Source: an uncultured Maribacter sp.
GTDB lineage: Bacteria; Bacteroidota; Bacteroidia; Flavobacteriales; Flavobacteriaceae
Assembly: GCF_947496775.1 (NCBI RefSeq)
Contig: NZ_CANMDU010000010.1
Coordinates: 62,001 to 126,000, forward strand
Length of the DNA: 64,000 bases
Direction: 5' to 3'
Under the pieces are notes generated by a model. That model searched no databases. It was not told where the DNA came from and saw only the letters and a program-made list of their open reading frames with translations. Of this stretch, positions 54,225-63,937 are shown piece after piece (the first letter of the stretch is position 1; each line of letters starts with the position of its first letter). Position numbers and translations under genes: made by a program.

Positions 54225-54782
54225 TTGGAAAACAAACAAACAATTCTTGATATTATAGAAAAAGCAAAATTAGGCAACCAAATTGCTTATAGTAAATTAC
54301 TAGATACATTTTGGAATGATGTTTATGGTTTTCAATTAAAAAGAACAGAAAACGAGAGTGATGCTGAAGATATAACTGTACAAACATTCTCTAAGGCTTT
54401 TGATAAATTACTGACTTATGATAACTCCTACGCTTTTAAAACTTGGTTAATTACTATTTCTAAAAATATTCATGTAGATCTTTTAAGAAAAAGAAAAAAA
54501 GATATTATTAACCCGCATGATGATAATGAAGCATTTAAAAAAGTCTTGGATGATGCCCCTTCCGCAGAAGACCAACTTATTACGGAACAAAACCTTGCCA
54601 CTCTTTTACTTCACATAAAAAAATTAAAACCGCATTATCAAGAGGTTATAAACCTTAGGTATTTTAACGAACTTAGTTATGCCTCCATAGCAGAACAACT
54701 AAATGAACCTATGAACAATGTTAAAGTAAAATTATTGCGGGCAAAAAAATTATTAGCCGAAGTAATTAGTGGTAATAAATAA
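54225..54782 (+). CDS. ECF-type RNA polymerase sigma factor
   Basis: A 185-residue sigma factor with a TTG start at 54225. Region 2 is ESDAEDITVQTFSKAFDKL and AFKTWLITISKNIHVDLLRKRKKD; the HTH of region 4 is LSYASIAEQLNEPMNNVKVKLLRAKKLL. No adjacent anti-sigma, unlike the first sigma factor. Expected to be controlled elsewhere, or by its own promoter. Confidence 0.88.
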   Translation: MENKQTILDIIEKAKLGNQIAYSKLLDTFWNDVYGFQLKRTENESDAEDITVQTFSKAFDKLLTYDNSYAFKTWLITISKNIHVDLLRKRKKDIINPHDDNEAFKKVLDDAPSAEDQLITEQNLATLLLHIKKLKPHYQEVINLRYFNELSYASIAEQLNEPMNNVKVKLLRAKKLLAEVISGNK

Positions 54783-54870
54783 GCCAATTCAAAAAAGCAA
54801 TAAACAAAATAATATTTCAATTATAATTTTAGGTCTTCTTAATACCACAAAAGGTCTTTTAATTAGTTTG

Positions 54871-54878
54871 TATATTTG
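54871..54878 (+). promoter_or_regulatory. -7 element for lipA
   Basis: TATATTTG (TAnnTTTG) ends 14 bp before the lipA ATG; leader would be roughly 10 nt. No -33 TTG at the usual spacing. Confidence 0.5.
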
Positions 54879-54892
54879 ATTAAAATTTATTC

Positions 54893-55768
54893 ATGAGTAC
54901 AGATTCTATAGAACATGTAAAACCGCCTAAAGGAAAACCAAAATGGTTACGTGTAAAACTACCTACTGGTAAAAAATATACGCAATTAAGAGGGTTAGTA
55001 GACAAGTATGAATTAAATACTATTTGTACTTCTGGTAGCTGCCCTAATATGGGAGAATGCTGGGGAGAAGGTACAGCTACTTTTATGATTTTAGGAAACG
55101 TTTGCACTAGATCTTGTGGCTTCTGTGGAGTAAAAACTGGTAGACCAGAAGATGTAGATTGGGCGGAGCCAGAAAAAGTTGCCAGATCAATAAAAATAAT
55201 GAGTATTAAGCATGCTGTTATTACATCTGTGGATAGAGACGATCTTAAAGACATGGGATCCATTATTTGGGCAGAAACAGTTAATGCAATACGAAGAATG
55301 AACCCTACCACTACTCTAGAAACCTTAATCCCTGATTTTCAGGGAGTAGAAAAGCATTTAGATCGCATTATAGAGGTTAACCCTGAAGTTGTATCTCATA
55401 ATATGGAAACTGTAAAACGATTAACTAGAGAGGTTAGAATACAGGCTAAATATGAAAGAAGCTTAGACGTTTTAAAATACTTAAAAGAAAGTGGTATCAA
55501 CAGAACCAAATCTGGTATTATGCTTGGGCTTGGAGAATTAGAAGAAGAAGTACTGCAAACAATGGAAGATTTAAGAAAAGCCAATGTAGATATTGTTACA
55601 ATAGGTCAGTATTTACAACCTACAAAAAAACACCTTCCAGTACGACACTTTATTCTTCCGGAACAGTTTAAAAAGTATGAAGAAATTGGATTAAAAATGG
55701 GGTTCAGACACGTGGAGAGTGGCGCCCTAGTAAGATCATCCTATAAGGCGCATAAACATATTAATTAA
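54893..55768 (+). CDS. lipA: lipoyl synthase
   Basis: A 291-residue radical-SAM enzyme that inserts two sulphurs into octanoyl-protein. Auxiliary cluster motif [20 protein letters not shown] (Cys spaced CX4CX5C) and radical [11 protein letters not shown] (CX3CX2C) are intact. C-terminal [10 protein letters not shown] carries the conserved RSSY. Standalone gene with its own -7 element, followed by gap 43 bp later. Confidence 0.96.
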   Translation: MSTDSIEHVKPPKGKPKWLRVKLPTGKKYTQLRGLVDKYELNTICTSGSCPNMGECWGEGTATFMILGNVCTRSCGFCGVKTGRPEDVDWAEPEKVARSIKIMSIKHAVITSVDRDDLKDMGSIIWAETVNAIRRMNPTTTLETLIPDFQGVEKHLDRIIEVNPEVVSHNMETVKRLTREVRIQAKYERSLDVLKYLKESGINRTKSGIMLGLGELEEEVLQTMEDLRKANVDIVTIGQYLQPTKKHLPVRHFILPEQFKKYEEIGLKMGFRHVESGALVRSSYKAHKHIN

Positions 55769-55811
55769 CGTGCAACACCTTCTTGCTATATTTCAAATCT
55801 GATATTTTCTT

Positions 55812-56822
55812 ATGAATAAAATAAACATAGGTATTAATGGTTTTGGAAGAATAGGGAGAACTCTTTTCAGACTTCTTAGTCAACAAGATCACTTACATGT
55901 TGTAGCAATTAATGACTTAGCAGATAGTAGAACATTATCTCACCTATTAAAATACGATAGTATACATGGCGTAAATAGCAGCGAAATAAGTCATGATGAC
56001 AAACACATTATTGTCGAAGGAAAAAAAATTATTCTATTTAACGAAGACCATCCAAAAAACATTGATTGGAATTCCAAGAGAGTAGATATTGTAATTGAAT
56101 CTAGCGGCAAATTTAAGTATAAAAAAGACTTAAATTATCATTTGGCTAATGGAGCTAAAAAAGTAATCTTATCAGTACCTCCAATAGAAGATTCTATTAA
56201 AATGATAGTATGTGGTATTAATGAAAATACGCTTACTGTTAATGACCACATTATTTCTAATGCGTCGTGCACCACAAATAATGCTGCTCCAATGATTAAA
56301 GTGATTAATGATTTATGTGGTATTGAACAGGCATATATAACCACCATTCACTCCTATACGAGTGACCAAAGCTTACATGATCAACCTCATAGAGATTTAA
56401 GAAGAGCGAGAGCTGCAGGGCAATCTATAGTACCAACAACAACAGGTGCTGCTAAAGCCCTTACTAGAATATTCCCTGAACTAAAGGACGTTATTGGAGG
56501 TTGCGGTATTCGTGTTCCTGTTCCTAATGGATCCCTTACAGATATTACTTTTAATGTAAAAAAACCTACAACAATTAAAGAAATTAATGATACTTTTGAA
56601 AAAACAGCTAATAAGGAGCTAAAAAACATATTGTTTTTTACAAAAGACCCTATAGTATCTATAGATATAAACAATAGTTCTTATTCTTGTACGTTTGATT
56701 CACAAATGACTTCGGTTATTGGTAAAATGGTAAAAATAATTGGCTGGTATGATAATGAAACGGGTTATAGCAGTAGACTTATTGACCTAATTAATATATT
56801 AATTAGTAAAAATTACATTTGA
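55812..56822 (+). CDS. gap: glyceraldehyde-3-phosphate dehydrogenase, type I
   Basis: A 336-residue enzyme. The N-terminal NAD-binding GINGFGRIGRTLFRLL and AINDLAD precede catalytic Cys (about 152) in SNASCTTN, and TIHSYTSDQSLHD and GWYDNETGYSSR are conserved. Converts glyceraldehyde-3-phosphate to 1,3-bisphosphoglycerate or reverse. A second paralogue, if present, lies outside. It ends 23 bp before the TPR hybrid kinase start. Confidence 0.95.
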   Translation: MNKINIGINGFGRIGRTLFRLLSQQDHLHVVAINDLADSRTLSHLLKYDSIHGVNSSEISHDDKHIIVEGKKIILFNEDHPKNIDWNSKRVDIVIESSGKFKYKKDLNYHLANGAKKVILSVPPIEDSIKMIVCGINENTLTVNDHIISNASCTTNNAAPMIKVINDLCGIEQAYITTIHSYTSDQSLHDQPHRDLRRARAAGQSIVPTTTGAAKALTRIFPELKDVIGGCGIRVPVPNGSLTDITFNVKKPTTIKEINDTFEKTANKELKNILFFTKDPIVSIDINNSSYSCTFDSQMTSVIGKMVKIIGWYDNETGYSSRLIDLINILISKNYI

Positions 56823-56845
56823 AAATTCTTTGTACATACAGAAAG

Positions 56846-59032
56846 ATGAAAAATCTTGCAATACTTATAGTTGCTTTTGTAATGAGTTTCTATTCGTATT
56901 CTCAAGATTCTCTTCCAAAAAAAACTGTAGAGGAATATTTTAACCTTGCTAGGAGTTTTAAAAATCAAAACAAAATAGATTTAGCTTTAGAATCCTTGAA
57001 TAAAGCCTCTGCACTAGCAGAAAAAAACGAAGATGTAAAATCTCTGTTAGATAGCTATCATAAATTTGCAGAACTCTATTTAAAACTAGATAATGAGGAA
57101 AACTCCCTTTTCTACTGGGATAGAGCCGAAGTTTTATTGAAAGATATTGAATATCCTTATGGAGATGCAATACATAAATACATAGAAGCCATTTTACTGT
57201 TTAGAAATAATAAAAATTTTCAAGCAATTTTTATGCTCAATGAAGCTAAACAACTTAACAACGACCGTAATTTCTTCAACAACATACTATTAACAGAAGG
57301 GAACATATATTTAAATTTAGAAAAGTATGATAATGCATCTAAAAATTTTAATTCCTTAATTATAAATACGGATATTTTTGAAAAAGAATATCTAGCAACA
57401 AAAGCGCATTTAGGACTTACGGAACTATATTTTAAAATGGGTAAGTACAAAGAAAGTGCGGATCATGGAGAAGAAGCTTTAAAGCTAGCCCGGCAAAATA
57501 GTTTTAATATTGAAATTCTAGAAAGCCATAAACTTCTAACTATGGCTTATGAGAAAAAAGAAGAATACAATCTTGCATTACAACAAAACAAAAAGACCCT
57601 TCTGATTAAAGACTCTATTTTTAATATAGATAAATTAAAAACGGAGCAAAAGACAGCGGATAAAATCAGAGATGAATTTAAAACATCTGAAATTAACCGT
57701 TTAGAAACTGTAAATGAAGAACTAAACGAATCTGCAAACAGATCCGAAATAACAGCAGTGTTAACCTCTGCATTTTTAATTATTATCTCTCTATTGGCAG
57801 TATCTTTATATAGAAATAACCAGATAAAGTTAAAAACGAACGATTTATTACAAACCAAAAATAAAGAGTTACAAGCTGCAAGAGATGGTGCAGTACAAGC
57901 CATGGAAGCAAAAACCAACTTCTTATCAACGGTAAGCCATGAACTACGAACCCCTCTTTACGCCGTTACTGGACTCACCCATTTACTACTAGAAGAAAAT
58001 CCAAGTGAAAATCAAAAAGAACATTTAAAAGCCCTAAAATTCTCTGGTGACTATCTACTAAATTTTATCAATGATATTTTACAAATTAATAAAATTGATG
58101 CGGATAAATTAGAACCATTAAACATGGAATTTAACCTTAAAAAGGTACTTAAAGAGGTTATAGATTCTTTACAACAAAGTGCTAAAGAAAGAAACACGCA
58201 AATTACTTTACAATACGATGAAGATATTCCAGGTCATTTAATGAGTGACCCTATAAAACTTTCTCAAATTTTTATGAATTTAGTAGGTAATGCCTTAAAG
58301 TTTACCAAAGATGGTGAAGTAAAGGTAATTGCTAAACTTCTTAAAAAGGTAGATGATGATGTAACTCTCTATTTTGAAGTAGAAGATAATGGTATAGGAA
58401 TATCTAAAGAAATGCAAGAAAGTATCTTTGAAGGATTTGAGCAAGGGTCTATACAAATCAACAGAGAATATGGCGGTACTGGTCTTGGACTGACTATTGT
58501 AAAAAGTCTTTTAGGTTTATTTGATAGTAAAATTCAACTAGAAAGTGAATTAGGTAATGGTAGTTCTTTCTTTTTTGAGATTGTAGCAAAATCTAAAGAT
58601 GCAATCGTAGACGAAATATCTTTTGAAATTACAGAAAAAGATTATGAGTTTAAGGGTCTTCATTTGATGATTGTAGAAGACAACAAAATAAACCAGGTTA
58701 TCACCAAAAAAATGTTAACCAAAAAAGAAATTACTAGTGACATTGCTAGTAATGGCTTAGATGCCGTTGAACTTGCTAAAAACAATACTTATGATGCCAT
58801 TTTAATGGATATTCATATGCCAGGGATTAGCGGAGAAGAAGCGACTATTAGAATAAGAGAGTTTGATACAAAAACTCCAATTATTGCATTAACCGCTATA
58901 TCTCTAGATGATAGCTTAGAGAGCTTTTATGCTGCAGGCTGTAATGATGTGGTGACCAAACCATTTAAACCTGAAGTGTTTTATCAAAAAATAGGAGAAA
59001 ACATTTTCGATAAGAATAGTGAAAATTCTTAA
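56846..59032 (+). CDS. TPR hybrid sensor histidine kinase/response regulator
   Basis: A 728-residue protein from the ATG at 56846 (MKNLAILIVAFVMSF signal). Periplasmic TPR-like helices (about 25-270) are followed by one transmembrane helix (about 308-330), a coiled-coil linker, HisKA with TVSHELRTPLYAVTG (His about 364), HATPase (FMNLVGNALKFTKDGEV, DNGIGIS, GGTGLGLTI) and a C-terminal receiver with VEDNKINQ and phosphoacceptor Asp (about 654) in AILMDIHMPGIS. No output domain follows. Its 3' end converges on lpxK with 4-bp overlap. Confidence 0.9.
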   Translation: MKNLAILIVAFVMSFYSYSQDSLPKKTVEEYFNLARSFKNQNKIDLALESLNKASALAEKNEDVKSLLDSYHKFAELYLKLDNEENSLFYWDRAEVLLKDIEYPYGDAIHKYIEAILLFRNNKNFQAIFMLNEAKQLNNDRNFFNNILLTEGNIYLNLEKYDNASKNFNSLIINTDIFEKEYLATKAHLGLTELYFKMGKYKESADHGEEALKLARQNSFNIEILESHKLLTMAYEKKEEYNLALQQNKKTLLIKDSIFNIDKLKTEQKTADKIRDEFKTSEINRLETVNEELNESANRSEITAVLTSAFLIIISLLAVSLYRNNQIKLKTNDLLQTKNKELQAARDGAVQAMEAKTNFLSTVSHELRTPLYAVTGLTHLLLEENPSENQKEHLKALKFSGDYLLNFINDILQINKIDADKLEPLNMEFNLKKVLKEVIDSLQQSAKERNTQITLQYDEDIPGHLMSDPIKLSQIFMNLVGNALKFTKDGEVKVIAKLLKKVDDDVTLYFEVEDNGIGISKEMQESIFEGFEQGSIQINREYGGTGLGLTIVKSLLGLFDSKIQLESELGNGSSFFFEIVAKSKDAIVDEISFEITEKDYEFKGLHLMIVEDNKINQVITKKMLTKKEITSDIASNGLDAVELAKNNTYDAILMDIHMPGISGEEATIRIREFDTKTPIIALTAISLDDSLESFYAAGCNDVVTKPFKPEVFYQKIGENIFDKNSENS

Positions 59033-60033
59033 TTATCAGCTACATAAGACTTTATATCCTGTTCAAAAATCTTTCCTCCATCATTAAAAAAACAATGCTC
59101 CACTCTTATATACATAAGGTTTTTCATTTTTCCTTTTAACCGAACATAGTCCTTCTCCGTAGTAAGAATATATGGTTTAGATTGCATAAATTTAATTTCC
59201 GATTCCGAGAAAAAATGATGGTCTTTATAATTTAAATGACTAAAAGAAATTCCTTTTTCTTCTAAATAAGCAACCAAAGGTGCTGCATTGGCTATACCAG
59301 TAACCAAGGTTATATCTTTATTTCGTAATGAATCTAACGAAACTGAGACCGATTTTTCATTTAAAACATCTTTATATCCTATATAAGTAAACAGCACTTT
59401 CTGGTTAGAGTTTATACGTAACTTCTCTATTATACGCTTCTGACTATCCAACGGCAAATCTTTAGGGCATTTTGTAACCACTATAATATTTGCTCTCTTG
59501 GCCTCCTTTTTACTATCCCTTAAATTACCTGTAGGCAAGTACCAATCTTCTGAATATAAATTATCATAAGCCGTTAATAATATAGAAAAACCAGCTTTTA
59601 CCTTCCTGTGTTGAAAACCATCATCTAATATTATAATATTGGGGTTTTCTTTTTCCTCTAAGTTTTCTATTCCATTTTGCCTATTGGCATCTACAACTAA
59701 TGCTATTTCGGGAAATTTAGACCAAATTTGATAAGGTTCATCACCCAATTCTTCCACCCCACTTTCTTTTGTAGCTAAAATATAGCCCTTAGATTTACGC
59801 CCGTACCCCCTACTTAGAACCGCTACCCTACTATTTTCTTTAAACAAAGAAATTATGGTTTCCACCATTGGTGTTTTTCCCGTTCCACCGGCACTAAGAT
59901 TCCCAACACAAACAATAGGTGTTTTATAGGATTTAGACTTTAGCACTTGTATATCAAAAAGCCAATTCCTTATATATACCACCAAAGCATAAATAAACGA
60001 AATAGGAAATAGTATTTTTCTGAGCAGTTGCAT
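59029..60033 (-). CDS. lpxK: tetraacyldisaccharide 4'-kinase
   Basis: A 334-residue membrane-associated P-loop kinase, Walker A as GNLSAGGTGKTPM (about 43-55), phosphorylating the lipid A precursor. An N-terminal helix anchors it to the inner membrane. HRKVKAGFSILLTAYDNLYSEDWYLPTGNLRD is conserved. It is divergent from the Nif3 gene with a short 45-bp gap. Confidence 0.93.
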   Translation of the reverse strand: MQLLRKILFPISFIYALVVYIRNWLFDIQVLKSKSYKTPIVCVGNLSAGGTGKTPMVETIISLFKENSRVAVLSRGYGRKSKGYILATKESGVEELGDEPYQIWSKFPEIALVVDANRQNGIENLEEKENPNIIILDDGFQHRKVKAGFSILLTAYDNLYSEDWYLPTGNLRDSKKEAKRANIIVVTKCPKDLPLDSQKRIIEKLRINSNQKVLFTYIGYKDVLNEKSVSVSLDSLRNKDITLVTGIANAAPLVAYLEEKGISFSHLNYKDHHFFSESEIKFMQSKPYILTTEKDYVRLKGKMKNLMYIRVEHCFFNDGGKIFEQDIKSYVADN

Positions 60034-60054
60034 TAGAACGAAAGTATAATATTT

Positions 60055-60062
60055 TATCTTTG
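60055..60062 (+). promoter_or_regulatory. -7 element for the Nif3-like gene
   Basis: TATCTTTG (TAnnTTTG) ends 16 bp before the ATG at 60079. A TTG at 60028-60030 gives a 24-bp spacer, longer than standard. Confidence 0.5.
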
Positions 60063-60078
60063 ATAACCATATAATCCA

Positions 60079-61179
60079 ATGAAAATGATTGTTAAAGACA
60101 TTACAAATATACTAGAAGAATTTGCTCCTCTTAATTATGCTGAAGATTTTGACAATGTAGGTTTACTTGTGGGGAGCCCCACTCTCGAAGTTTCTGGAGT
60201 TTTAGTAACACTAGATACGCTAGAAAATGTAATTGATGAAGCCATAGAAAAAAAGTGTAACCTTATAATTAGTTTTCATCCTATTGTTTTTGGAGGGCTA
60301 AAAAAAATAACTGGTGCTACTTATGTAGAAAGAGTAGTTATTAAAGCCATACAAAACAACATTGCAATATACAGTATGCATACCGCATTGGATAATAATA
60401 CCCAAGGTGTAAACGCCAAAATATGTGACGTATTAGGTTTAACAAATACTCAAATTTTAATACCACAAAAAAACACCATAAAAAAATTAATAACATACGT
60501 TCCTTTAAAAGCTGCCTCCCAATTAAAAGAAGCCTTATATAGTGCAGGAGCAGGCAATATTGGTAACTACAATAATTGTAGCTTTTCTAATGAAGGTACA
60601 GGTAGTTATAAAGCTAATGAAAATGCCAACCCTACTTTAGGTGAGATAGGCAAAGTTCATCTTGAAAAAGAAATACAAATACATATTACTTTTTCTAAAT
60701 CTAAAGAAAAATCGGTATTAAAAGCATTATTTAATAACCATCCATATGAAGAAGTAGCCTATGAAATTACTACTTTGGATAACACCAATCAAAATATTGG
60801 AATGGGTATGGTAGGCGAATTAAAACAACCAATTGAGGAGTTACCGTTTTTAAATCTTCTAAAAAAGAAAATGCATGTTTCTTGTATTAGACACACCAAT
60901 CTTTTAGGCCTAAATGTGTCTAAGGTAGCTGTTTTAGGAGGAAGCGGGGCTTTTGCAATCAATGCTGCAAAGCAATCTGGGGCCCAAATTTTCATCACTT
61001 CAGATATTAAATATCATGAATTTTATCAAGCAGAAAGTAACATTGTAATTGCTGACATTGGACACTATGAAACTGAGCAGTTTACAAAAAACCTTTTAGT
61101 TGATTATCTTACGAAAAAAATCCCTAATTTTGCAATCCATTTATCGGAAAGTATAACAAATCCAATCCAATATTTATAA
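60079..61179 (+). CDS. Nif3-like dinuclear metal centre protein (GTP cyclohydrolase 1 type 2-like)
   Basis: A 366-residue YqfO-type protein: Nif3 halves (residues 1-130, 245-366) flank a PII/CutA-like insertion (about 130-240). Metal ligands appear in IISFHPIVFGG, YSMHTALDNNTQGVN, and C-terminal IADIGHYETEQ. The biochemical role of the family is undefined. It is two bases from the next gene, a coiled-coil partner seen next to Nif3 homologues elsewhere. Confidence 0.9.
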   Translation: MKMIVKDITNILEEFAPLNYAEDFDNVGLLVGSPTLEVSGVLVTLDTLENVIDEAIEKKCNLIISFHPIVFGGLKKITGATYVERVVIKAIQNNIAIYSMHTALDNNTQGVNAKICDVLGLTNTQILIPQKNTIKKLITYVPLKAASQLKEALYSAGAGNIGNYNNCSFSNEGTGSYKANENANPTLGEIGKVHLEKEIQIHITFSKSKEKSVLKALFNNHPYEEVAYEITTLDNTNQNIGMGMVGELKQPIEELPFLNLLKKKMHVSCIRHTNLLGLNVSKVAVLGGSGAFAINAAKQSGAQIFITSDIKYHEFYQAESNIVIADIGHYETEQFTKNLLVDYLTKKIPNFAIHLSESITNPIQYL

Positions 61180-61181
61180 AT

Positions 61182-61961
61182 ATGGCAAAAAAAGCAGAAG
61201 CTACGGTAGAAGATAAGTTAAGAGCATTATATGATTTGCAATTAATTGATTCTAGAGTTGACGAGATTCGTAATGTTCGTGGAGAACTACCATTAGAGGT
61301 TGAAGATTTGGCTGACGACGTATTAGGTCTTAAAACAAGATTGGACAAGTTAAAAACAGATGTTGAAACTATCAATTTTGAAATAGGAGCTAAGAAAAAC
61401 ATAATTGAGGAAGCTAAAGCCTTAATTAAAAAATATACGGAGCAGCAAAAAAATGTTCGTAACAGTAGAGAATTTAACTCTATTAGTAAAGAATTAGAAT
61501 TTCAAGAATTAGAAATTCAATTGGCAGAAAAGAATATTAAAGAATTCAAAGTTCAGATAGAACAAAAGAAAGAAGTTATTTCTGAAGCTAAAGAACGTTT
61601 ATCTCAAAGAGATGCTCACCTTAAACATAAAAAAGGAGAACTAAATGCAATTTTAGCAGAAACAGAAAAAGAAGAAAAAGCTCTTTTAGAAGAATCTGAA
61701 AAATACCAAGGTAAAATCGAAGAGCGTTTAGTAAAAGCATACGCTCGTATTAGAGGTAATGTAAAAAATGGTTTAGCAGTTGTTCCAATTGAAAGAGGAG
61801 CTTCTGGAGGTTCTTTCTTTACTATTCCTCCTCAAATACAAGTGGAAATTGCTTCTCGTAAAAAAATAATTACAGATGAGCATAGTGGTAGAATCTTAGT
61901 AGACCCTGTATTAGCAGAAGAAGAGGCTGTAAAAATGGCGAAATTGTTTGCCAAACTATAA
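61182..61961 (+). CDS. CT398-like coiled-coil protein, zinc ribbon lost
   Basis: A 259-residue protein with two long coiled-coil helices (about 10-180) and a C-terminal segment that in the C4-type zinc-ribbon family (CT398/YvlD-like) contains four cysteines. Here the region (ASGGSFFTIPPQIQVEIASRKK, ITDEHSGRILVDPVLA) keeps the fold cues but has no cysteine, so zinc is not bound. It is cotranscribed with nif3, and a terminator follows at 61986-62014. Function unknown. Confidence 0.85.
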   Translation: MAKKAEATVEDKLRALYDLQLIDSRVDEIRNVRGELPLEVEDLADDVLGLKTRLDKLKTDVETINFEIGAKKNIIEEAKALIKKYTEQQKNVRNSREFNSISKELEFQELEIQLAEKNIKEFKVQIEQKKEVISEAKERLSQRDAHLKHKKGELNAILAETEKEEKALLEESEKYQGKIEERLVKAYARIRGNVKNGLAVVPIERGASGGSFFTIPPQIQVEIASRKKIITDEHSGRILVDPVLAEEEAVKMAKLFAKL

Positions 61962-61985
61962 AAGTACCTTTTTTTAATAAAACAT

Positions 61986-62014
61986 AAAAAACCATCTACA
62001 TAGATGGTTTTTTT
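61986..62014. terminator. terminator between the coiled-coil gene and kmo
   Basis: AAAACCATCTA-CA-TAGATGGTTTT with flanking A- and T-runs, usable in both directions for the converging genes. Confidence 0.85.
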
Positions 62015-62033
62015 GTACCTATATTTTTACTGA

Positions 62034-63377
62034 TTAACCCAGAAGAGCTAAAATTTTCTTCTCCACAGTTACACTATCCCAAATAGCTTCAATATCTGGC
62101 ATATTCATTATTTGTTGCATTATAGATTCTTGTTTATCTCCATAGGATAAAGCTTCGGCATATGGTTTATTGGAAAATGTAACTCTAGAATACACAGGAA
62201 CCCATTTATCTGGATATTTGGACGCAAAATGCTTCTCAATTCTTTTTTGCAGTAAAAATTTAGGATTAGCAGTTTTTTTACTCATTTCAATAAAATTCCT
62301 ATAACTAAGTTCTGCTATGGCATCTGCATTTTCCTTTCTACTTTCTTGGTACTTTTTAAAAATAGTTTCCCAATCATCTTCATTTTCTTTTATTAAACTA
62401 TTCAAAACAAAAATATCTTCAAAACCAGCGTTCATACCTTGTCCATAAAAAGGAACTATAGCATGAGCGGAATCCCCTACCAATGCCACTTTGTCCCAAT
62501 ATGTCCATGGATAACACTTCATAGTAACCATGGCACTTGTTGGATTCTTAAAGAAATCCTCTGCCAAATTTTCTATATCTGGCATAACATTAGGAAAATA
62601 GGTGGTAAAAAATTCTTTTGCGTCTTGGGTTGTTTTTATTTTTTCGAAAGAAACGGCCCCTTCAAAAGGCATAAATAAAGTACAGGTAAAACTGCCATCT
62701 AAATTAGGCATAGCAATAAACATAAAATTTCCTCTTGGCCAAATATGAAACGAGTTTTTATCTAATTTATGACTACCATCTTCATTAGGTAAAATAGTAA
62801 GTTCTTTATAACCTACATCAATAAAATCTTGAGAATAATCAAAACGACTTCTTCTTTGCATTTTATGACGAACACGCGAAAAAGCGCCATCGCAGCCGAA
62901 AATTAAATCATATTTATATTCCTTCCATTCTCCTTTTTCCGTTTCACCGGTAAACAAACGAGCCGTTGGGAGATCCACATCCCAAACTTTTTCTTCAAAC
63001 TTAAAGACTACACCAGATTCCTCTGCCAAATCTATCATTTTACGATTAAGTACCCCTCTAGAAATAGACCATATGGCTTCATTATCTTTTCCATAATCTT
63101 GATAATACAATGGCTTCCCAATAACATGTAATGCTCTCTTGTTTAAGGGTATAGCTATTTCTTTAATTTCATCTTCTATACCTACTTCTTCTAAAGCATT
63201 CCACCCCCTATTACTCATTGCAAGATTTATAGAACGCCCAGAAAACTTTACTTTTCTAATATCTGGTCGCCTATCAAAAACCGTGATTTTATGCCCAAAT
63301 TTTTTTAAATAAATAGCTAATAAAGAACCTACTAAACCCGATCCAATTATCGCGATTTTTTTATGAGAATGAGACAT
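62034..63377 (-). CDS. kmo: kynurenine 3-monooxygenase
   Basis: A 447-residue FAD monooxygenase. FAD-binding GSGLVGSLLAIYLKKFG (about 12-28), GDG-like LIFGCDGAFSRVRHKM and the GD motif ALVGDSAHAIVPFYGQGMNAGFED (about 300-325) match KMO. It hydroxylates L-kynurenine using NADPH and oxygen. Other kynurenine genes are not in view. A TATTTTTG -7 (63415-63408) lies 31 bp upstream. Confidence 0.93.
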   Translation of the reverse strand: MSHSHKKIAIIGSGLVGSLLAIYLKKFGHKITVFDRRPDIRKVKFSGRSINLAMSNRGWNALEEVGIEDEIKEIAIPLNKRALHVIGKPLYYQDYGKDNEAIWSISRGVLNRKMIDLAEESGVVFKFEEKVWDVDLPTARLFTGETEKGEWKEYKYDLIFGCDGAFSRVRHKMQRRSRFDYSQDFIDVGYKELTILPNEDGSHKLDKNSFHIWPRGNFMFIAMPNLDGSFTCTLFMPFEGAVSFEKIKTTQDAKEFFTTYFPNVMPDIENLAEDFFKNPTSAMVTMKCYPWTYWDKVALVGDSAHAIVPFYGQGMNAGFEDIFVLNSLIKENEDDWETIFKKYQESRKENADAIAELSYRNFIEMSKKTANPKFLLQKRIEKHFASKYPDKWVPVYSRVTFSNKPYAEALSYGDKQESIMQQIMNMPDIEAIWDSVTVEKKILALLG

Positions 63378-63407
63378 AAATGTGAGTGATTATTTTGAAG
63401 TTACCAG

Positions 63408-63415
63408 CAAAAATA
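63408..63415 (-). promoter_or_regulatory. -7 element for kmo
   Basis: The minus strand reads TATTTTTG, a match to TAnnTTTG, 31 bp ahead of the kmo ATG. No -33 TTG was found at 17-20 bp. Confidence 0.5.
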
Positions 63416-63937
63416 CTAAAATATAAATTGCTCTTTTAAAGATAAGAAAATACGTGATTTTAATATTTTTTGTAGCCGTAATTCAAAGAAAACAAATTAA
63501 AATGTGACATTTATCACATTAATACTATTAAAAAATATCAAATAAGTAATCTTAATCTTACTAATAGCCAAATATAAACTTTCAAAGTGATAAGAATTTA
63601 ATTAATAAAATCGCTATTTTAAAAACTATTTTTTACATTTCACCGTAACATAGCCTTTATTTAATAGAGGTTTTATAACCCTTCATCGACAAACTACACC
63701 GTACATCTAAACGGAGTTATCCGATAAAAACACCTGTTAATCGACACCTTTGTTTCTCATCGATTAATCTTCCTGCTTAGACTAGAAAATCTACAATATA
63801 ATAATACTATGAACGTTATTTGAATTCGCAAAATCTATACTAGATTTTTTGCAACCCAACTAAACCTACTATTGCAAATTTTAGTTCGCAATTATTTAAG
63901 CTAACTAAATTAACGATAGATTTTTATTTTAAAAAAT
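63416..63937. other. long AT-rich intergenic region ahead of an exported-protein gene
   Basis: About 520 bp without a gene. A run of short related motifs occurs at 63640-63775 (CACCGTAACA, CACCGTACAT, ATCGACA twice, CATCGA twice). A near -7 sequence CACCTTTG (one mismatch to TAnnTTTG) is at 63746-63753. The leader to the next ATG would be about 180 nt. Nothing else was recognised. Confidence 0.4.
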
